The notes under the pieces were generated by a model. The model had not been told where the DNA came from and ran no database searches. It saw nothing but the letters and a program-made list of their open reading frames with translations. Positions 5,240 through 8,819 of a DNA stretch of 8,819 nucleotides are shown here, one piece after another. Position 1 is the first letter of the stretch, and every line of letters begins with the position of its first letter. Position numbers and translations under genes: made by a program. The stretch lies in the NCBI GenBank assembly GCA_024277475.1, contig JAJRVC010000201.1, forward strand, positions 1-8,819, written 5' to 3'. The stretch is from Deltaproteobacteria bacterium. Its GTDB lineage: Bacteria > Desulfobacterota > Desulfobacteria > Desulfobacterales > JAFDCJ01.

Positions 5240-6466
5240 TCAATCTCCTCTCTTCTTTCTCGACCGGACTTTTTCGTTGGCTTTTTGAATCGTTTCGCTG
5301 AGCACATTGATGTCCAGGGGTTTTTGTAAGTATGCAAAAGCACCCAGATCCATACATAACTTGCGATCTTCTTCATTGCCGTGTCCGGTCAGAATGATGA
5401 CTTCGATTTGCGGGCGGGTTGCCTTGACCCTCTGCAGGACTTCTAACCCGTCAATGCCCGGCATTTTAAGATCGACGATTATCACTTCAGGTTCGTCTTC
5501 CTTGATTAAGTCAAGGGCCGACTCGCCGTCATAGGCCACCGCCGAGCCCATATCCCGCATCATCAGACGTTCCGACAGGGTTTGAATGAATTCGCGTTCA
5601 TCGTCCACAAGCAGTACTTTCGACGGCATTGTAAAATCGAGTTTGCGGTAGATGTCCGTTCTGTGAAAGCCCCGGCCGATTTTAATTTCAACCGATTTGA
5701 CTCCGGAGATTTCTTCGGCGATTGATCTGAGCTCCTCTTTGAGTCGGTTCAATCTGAGGATATGTTTGTTGATGGTCAGCAGGACGGCACCGTTTTTGGC
5801 GTCGACATCCACCGTATGACCTTCAGCTACCATGGCTACTTCCGTTGCAGCCGCAAGCCTAAAATCTTTTAGGGTCTGTTTCGAAGCTGTGGTTGTCTGA
5901 ACGACGTCCCTGCCGGCATAATCCGCAATGAGGGCGGCCGCATCCTCCGGCGTCGTCCTGTCAACTGGAATAATGATATCATAAAGAGCAGCATCCCAGG
6001 GGTCGTCGGTATCAAACAGAAAATTGATCCAATGGGTGCAATCTTCTTCGCACTTGAGCACGAGTTTGGCAGCCTCTTTTTCCCCAACACCCCGTTGCCG
6101 GGAAGCGGCGGCGATTCTGTGTTTGATGGGCGCAACCAAACACACCCGCAGGATATGGCTGATGGTTCTGGGGATAAGCTGACCGGAAAAACATGAAATT
6201 AGAACATTGTCGGCGGCAATCATGTCGGCGACCACCCGTCTTATATAGGCAATGGAGCGTTCCTTCTCATGGGTGAAGTTATTGAAGACCGAAGTTCCGG
6301 ATGTAAAGGCCCGCCTGATTTTATTTTCAGCCAGACCGGAGCGTCGACTTGCCTCGGCTACAATTTCATCGTCGATAATATGTCTGTATCCGGTAAGGGA
6401 AATGACTTCCCGGATCACAGGGCCTTCTTCGCAGAAGCTGCCGCTGAACAGGGTAATGATTGACAT
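5240..6466 (-). CDS. Cytidylate-kinase-like / BON-like / receiver three-domain regulator
   Basis: The protein has 408 residues in three parts. Residues 1-185 resemble the cytidylate-kinase-like family: a beta-strand start SIITLFSGSFCEEGPVI, a central VLISCFSGQLIP (88-99), a coupling-like VCLVAPIKHRI (108-118) and a closing YDIIIPVDRTTPEDAAALI (162-180). The P-loop is altered: GSFCEEGP in place of the family's GSGG-type loop, with no GK[ST], so kinase activity is doubtful. Residues about 200-265 look like a BON domain (HTVDVDAKNGAVLLTI, then ISGVKSVEIKIG). Residues 282-400 form an intact receiver: D288-D289-E290, phospho-acceptor D332 in VIIVDLKMPGIDG, T360 and K382. The start is ATG 6466, because GGGGAG lies eight bases upstream and the ATG follows the transporter's stop after two bases. 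Phosphorylation by the neighbouring kinase is likely; the output is unknown. Confidence 0.88.
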   Translation of the reverse strand: MSIITLFSGSFCEEGPVIREVISLTGYRHIIDDEIVAEASRRSGLAENKIRRAFTSGTSVFNNFTHEKERSIAYIRRVVADMIAADNVLISCFSGQLIPRTISHILRVCLVAPIKHRIAAASRQRGVGEKEAAKLVLKCEEDCTHWINFLFDTDDPWDAALYDIIIPVDRTTPEDAAALIADYAGRDVVQTTTASKQTLKDFRLAAATEVAMVAEGHTVDVDAKNGAVLLTINKHILRLNRLKEELRSIAEEISGVKSVEIKIGRGFHRTDIYRKLDFTMPSKVLLVDDEREFIQTLSERLMMRDMGSAVAYDGESALDLIKEDEPEVIIVDLKMPGIDGLEVLQRVKATRPQIEVIILTGHGNEEDRKLCMDLGAFAYLQKPLDINVLSETIQKANEKVRSRKKRGD

Positions 6467-6468
6467 TG

Positions 6469-8616
6469 TTAAGGCTCCCCTTGTTGAGGTGGCTGGGAAA
6501 TACGACATACACTCATCAACGGACAATCTTTTTCCTCTCCGTCGCTGTGGGTTTGGGAGTGAATAGCGGAGATGGCGGTTTCAATGGTCGGGTAGATATG
6601 GTTTTCGCCGATTTTTACGAGCAAATGAGTTTTTTTCAGTACTTTCAGGACAGACCTATTCAATCCGCTGAAAGAAATATCAATTCCGGCGCTTCTGACC
6701 CGGTCCACTGTCAAAGATAAGGCCTCTTCACCGGATGCGTCAATATCATTGATACTGCCGGCGGAAATGATAATGTGTTTGAGGTCTTTTTTTGACTGCC
6801 GGCGGTTTCTGATCTGGTCTTCGAGGTAACTGGCATTGGCGAAAAAAAGCGGGCCATCGAAACGAACAACGTCAATATAGCGGCACTCCTGCAAACCACT
6901 GGCGACGGCATCGTGCAGCGTGCGGTCGACATCCAGGGAAAGATCTACAACTTTTGGACGCATGCTTTTGTAAAGGAAAACGAGAATGGAAAGGCCGGCA
7001 CCAATCAGGATGCCTTTATGCAGGTGAGGTGCGAATACAAGGGTACAGATAAAGGTAATAACGGAAATTGCGCCATCATACCACTGAGCCTGCCAGGCAT
7101 GTATAAATCCCTTGATGTTTATCAGGCCCATAACGGCCATCATAATGATGGCCGCTAGGACCGCCTGGGGTAAATAATAGAATAACGGTGTTAAAAATAG
7201 AAGTACGATCACCACTGTCAAACTAGTGAAAATACTTGATAAACTCGAAATAGCGCCCGATTGCAGATTTATAGCCGATCTGGAAAAAGAACCCGATGTC
7301 GGATAACTTTTAGCGATGGCACCGGCGATATTGGCCAGACCCTGCCCCATCAACTCGCGGTTGGGATCAAGCCGCTGGCCTGTTTTGGCAGCCATGGCCT
7401 TGGCAACGGAAATGGCCTCCATGAACCCTATGAGTGAAATAATAACCGCAAAAGGGATCAGATGTAGAACCACATAATAGTCGATTTTGGGTAAGGACAA
7501 AGCCGGCAGGCCCCTGGGAATTTTGCCGATCACCTCGCCGCCTGCAGTCATTTGTACTGCATGTATCGGCAGGGGTGTATTGCCTATCTTAATGCGCCAG
7601 AGGCGATCATCTCCTTCATCGAGGGCGCTGATTTCGCCGGCCGGATAAAATTTAAGCGGACCGTCGCTCTGACTGACACCCTTAAAAAGAAGATTGCGTA
7701 TCTGCATGCGATAGTCTCCGGCGTCCTCTTTATGCTGCTCGATTTGCAGGGCGATACGTTCCACCGCGTGCCTGGCGTTTAGCTTTTCGTGTGGATCCTT
7801 GGAATCTCCGGTTCCAATAAGGTTTTCGATCAGCCGGGCCCGTTTTGCGGTCAGAAGCATTGCGGATTTTAGAGAGGAATTGAATTTCGAGACCAATTGG
7901 TTGGCCTGGGCAGAGTCAATACTGGAAATATCCACAACTGCATTGTACTCAAATCCAATAGCCCAGGAGATAACTGTTGTAGCGGCAACGGCTGCGAGGA
8001 CATTGGGCACCCGCGGTGCCAGCCGTTTTAATCCATACATGATAGCAACGGCCGCCATTGCCATAAACAGCGTAGGCCAGTGGGTGTAGTGCCCGGCCGA
8101 TTTAATGACCCGATAGATCATTTCATAGTGGTGGGAGGCCTTTTGCACATGGACCCCGAATAGTTTGGAAAGTTGCGATGAAGCGATGATAAGCGCGGCC
8201 GCATTGGTAAATCCATTGACCACCGGGTGAGAGATAAAGTTGACGACAAGTCCTAACTTAAATACCCCGAGGCTGAATTGAAAAATACCCACCAGCAGCG
8301 CCAGCAAAATGGCATACGCAATGTATTGTTGACTGCCGGCTGTCGCGAGTGGCTCAAGGGTTGTGGCGGTCAAAAGGGAAACCACCGCCACGGGACCGGT
8401 GGACAGCTGCCGGCTGGAACCGAACAGGGAGGCAATGATCGGTGGCAGAAAAGAAGCGTAAAGTCCATAGTAAGGCGGTAGCCCTGCAAGTTCGGCGTAG
8501 GCCATGGACTGAGGGATGAGGACCAAGGCTACTGTCAGGCCGGCGAGGATGTCCAATTTTAGGTTTTTTTTACTATAGCTTTCGGGCCAGGCAAAATATG
8601 AAATCAATCGTTTCAT
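6469..8616 (-). CDS. SulP/SLC26 anion transporter with STAS domain and large loop insertion
   Basis: The protein is an inner-membrane transporter of 715 residues, well above the 550-600 usual for the family. The SulP hallmark is clear: DILAGLTVALVLIPQSMAYA (22-41), PPYYGLYASFLPP (47-59) and SSRQLSTGPVAVVSLLT (67-83). Later conserved parts are GKIPRGLPALSLP (364-376), GFMEAISVAKAMA (397-409) and AKSYPTSGSFSRSAIN (435-450). The C-terminal STAS domain (about 560-690) carries NDIDASGEEAL, with S628 at the site phosphorylated in SpoIIAA-type proteins. Members carry sulfate, bicarbonate, C4-dicarboxylates or other anions; sulfate uptake fits the inferred lifestyle but is not shown. The excess length is a hydrophilic, helical insertion (about 224-359) between two membrane segments. 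The start at ATG 8616 fits the usual family N-terminus, although it lacks a close ribosome binding site. ATG 8682 would add 22 residues. Confidence 0.95.
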   Translation of the reverse strand: MKRLISYFAWPESYSKKNLKLDILAGLTVALVLIPQSMAYAELAGLPPYYGLYASFLPPIIASLFGSSRQLSTGPVAVVSLLTATTLEPLATAGSQQYIAYAILLALLVGIFQFSLGVFKLGLVVNFISHPVVNGFTNAAALIIASSQLSKLFGVHVQKASHHYEMIYRVIKSAGHYTHWPTLFMAMAAVAIMYGLKRLAPRVPNVLAAVAATTVISWAIGFEYNAVVDISSIDSAQANQLVSKFNSSLKSAMLLTAKRARLIENLIGTGDSKDPHEKLNARHAVERIALQIEQHKEDAGDYRMQIRNLLFKGVSQSDGPLKFYPAGEISALDEGDDRLWRIKIGNTPLPIHAVQMTAGGEVIGKIPRGLPALSLPKIDYYVVLHLIPFAVIISLIGFMEAISVAKAMAAKTGQRLDPNRELMGQGLANIAGAIAKSYPTSGSFSRSAINLQSGAISSLSSIFTSLTVVIVLLFLTPLFYYLPQAVLAAIIMMAVMGLINIKGFIHAWQAQWYDGAISVITFICTLVFAPHLHKGILIGAGLSILVFLYKSMRPKVVDLSLDVDRTLHDAVASGLQECRYIDVVRFDGPLFFANASYLEDQIRNRRQSKKDLKHIIISAGSINDIDASGEEALSLTVDRVRSAGIDISFSGLNRSVLKVLKKTHLLVKIGENHIYPTIETAISAIHSQTHSDGEEKDCPLMSVCRISQPPQQGEP
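6475..6480 (-). promoter_or_regulatory. Ribosome binding site of the three-domain regulator
   Basis: GGGGAG lies eight bases before the ATG at 6466-6464 and sits inside the last codons of the SulP gene. It decides against the upstream in-frame ATG at 6526, which would give an extension overlapping SulP by about 58 bases. Confidence 0.7.
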
Positions 8617-8719
8617 CGTCGGGCTAAATTCCAATCCTACTCGTAATCGAAAACGAAAATTATTGAAGCCTTTTTTATCCATGGGCACTGGCGTAAGTTT
8701 CCAATTCAGAAATGAGCAA
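8617..8719. other. Leader region of the SulP operon
   Basis: About 100 bp of AT-rich sequence lie between the inverted repeat at the right edge and the transporter start. The operon promoter is expected here or beyond the window. No -35/-10 pair or sigma-54 site was convincing. The in-frame ATG at 8682 lies in this stretch and keeps a small N-terminal extension possible. Confidence 0.4.
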
Positions 8720-8817
8720 TTTTTTTTCTGAGCAAGGCCGCACAAGGGTTTACGTTGAGACGTACTTTTCGTACTTCGCAGACGTAAACCCGCGGAGAAC
8801 GCCGCTCAGAGAAAAAA
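8720..8817. repeat. Roughly 100-bp imperfect inverted repeat upstream of the SulP gene
   Basis: The outer arms are a run of eight T plus CTGAGC (8720-8733) and GCTCAGA followed by an A-rich run (8804-8817). The inner arms GGGTTTACGT (8746-8755) and ACGTAAACCC (8782-8791) match perfectly. The two arm pairs are separated by 12 unpaired bases on each side (8734-8745 and 8792-8803), a symmetric internal loop. The centre can pair further through GTAC-TTTTC-GTAC (8762-8774). The T-run comes before the stem and the A-run after it on both strands, so this is not a normal intrinsic terminator. A MITE-like or REP-like element is possible. Confidence 0.7.
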
Positions 8818-8819
8818 GG

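Noticed and set aside
5240..6466. Housekeeping cytidylate kinase
   Set aside because: The nucleotide-binding loop is altered, and the protein is fused to BON-like and receiver domains in a signalling cluster. A role in CMP phosphorylation is unlikely.
6467..6526. Longer start for the three-domain regulator at 6526
   Set aside because: It overlaps the SulP gene end. ATG 6466 has a good ribosome binding site and begins exactly at the first beta-strand of the kinase-like fold.
8617..8745. TTG start for SulP at 8745
   Set aside because: It would put the N-terminus inside the large inverted repeat and add 43 residues not typical of the family. ATG 8616 matches the usual beginning.

Overview
The window most likely comes from a sulfate-reducing member of the Desulfobacterota (the former Deltaproteobacteria, Desulfobacterales-like). 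This rests on gene content: two inorganic/organic anion transporter families, a cytidylate-kinase-like/receiver fusion, cache-type sensor kinases, and long GTTC-heptamer arrays between genes. It is an inference from protein style, not from a marker gene. All seven supported genes lie on the minus strand, so transcription runs from high to low coordinates.

Right-hand unit (8616 down to 2310): a five-gene, tightly packed cluster. It starts with a SulP/SLC26 anion transporter carrying a STAS domain and an unusual large inserted loop. A three-domain protein follows (cytidylate-kinase-like, BON-like, response-regulator receiver), then a membrane sensor histidine kinase with a periplasmic Cache-type sensor. 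The last two genes are a small soluble histidine-kinase-like protein whose ATPase half is degenerate and a single-domain response regulator. Stops and starts abut or nearly abut at three of the four junctions. The only larger gap (5161-5239) holds a short GTTC heptamer array, a perfect 8-bp stem-loop and a TATAAT box. The simplest reading is a phosphorelay tied to anion transport: the membrane kinase senses something periplasmic and signals through two receiver domains, with the mini-kinase possibly acting as a scaffold or phosphotransfer protein.

Spacer (1439-2309, about 870 bp): no convincing gene. It is built of repeats. A 48-bp module occurs twice (1494 and 2109), each copy with a terminator-like hairpin. 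A 24-bp module also occurs twice (1930 and 2274). Between them lie a telomere-like (G)GGTTCA array of about 28 units with strong G-quadruplex potential on the plus strand (1701-1910), and two six-unit heptamer arrays in inverted orientation (2005-2046 and 2178-2219). The order is module A, array, module B, then again module A, array, module B.

Left-hand unit (1438 to the left edge): a two-CBS-domain protein with a GTG start, followed by the N-terminal 267 residues of a DASS/SLC13-type divalent-anion:sodium symporter that runs off the window. CBS proteins next to transporters often sense adenine nucleotides. The right edge (8720-8817) is a roughly 100-bp imperfect inverted repeat upstream of the SulP gene.
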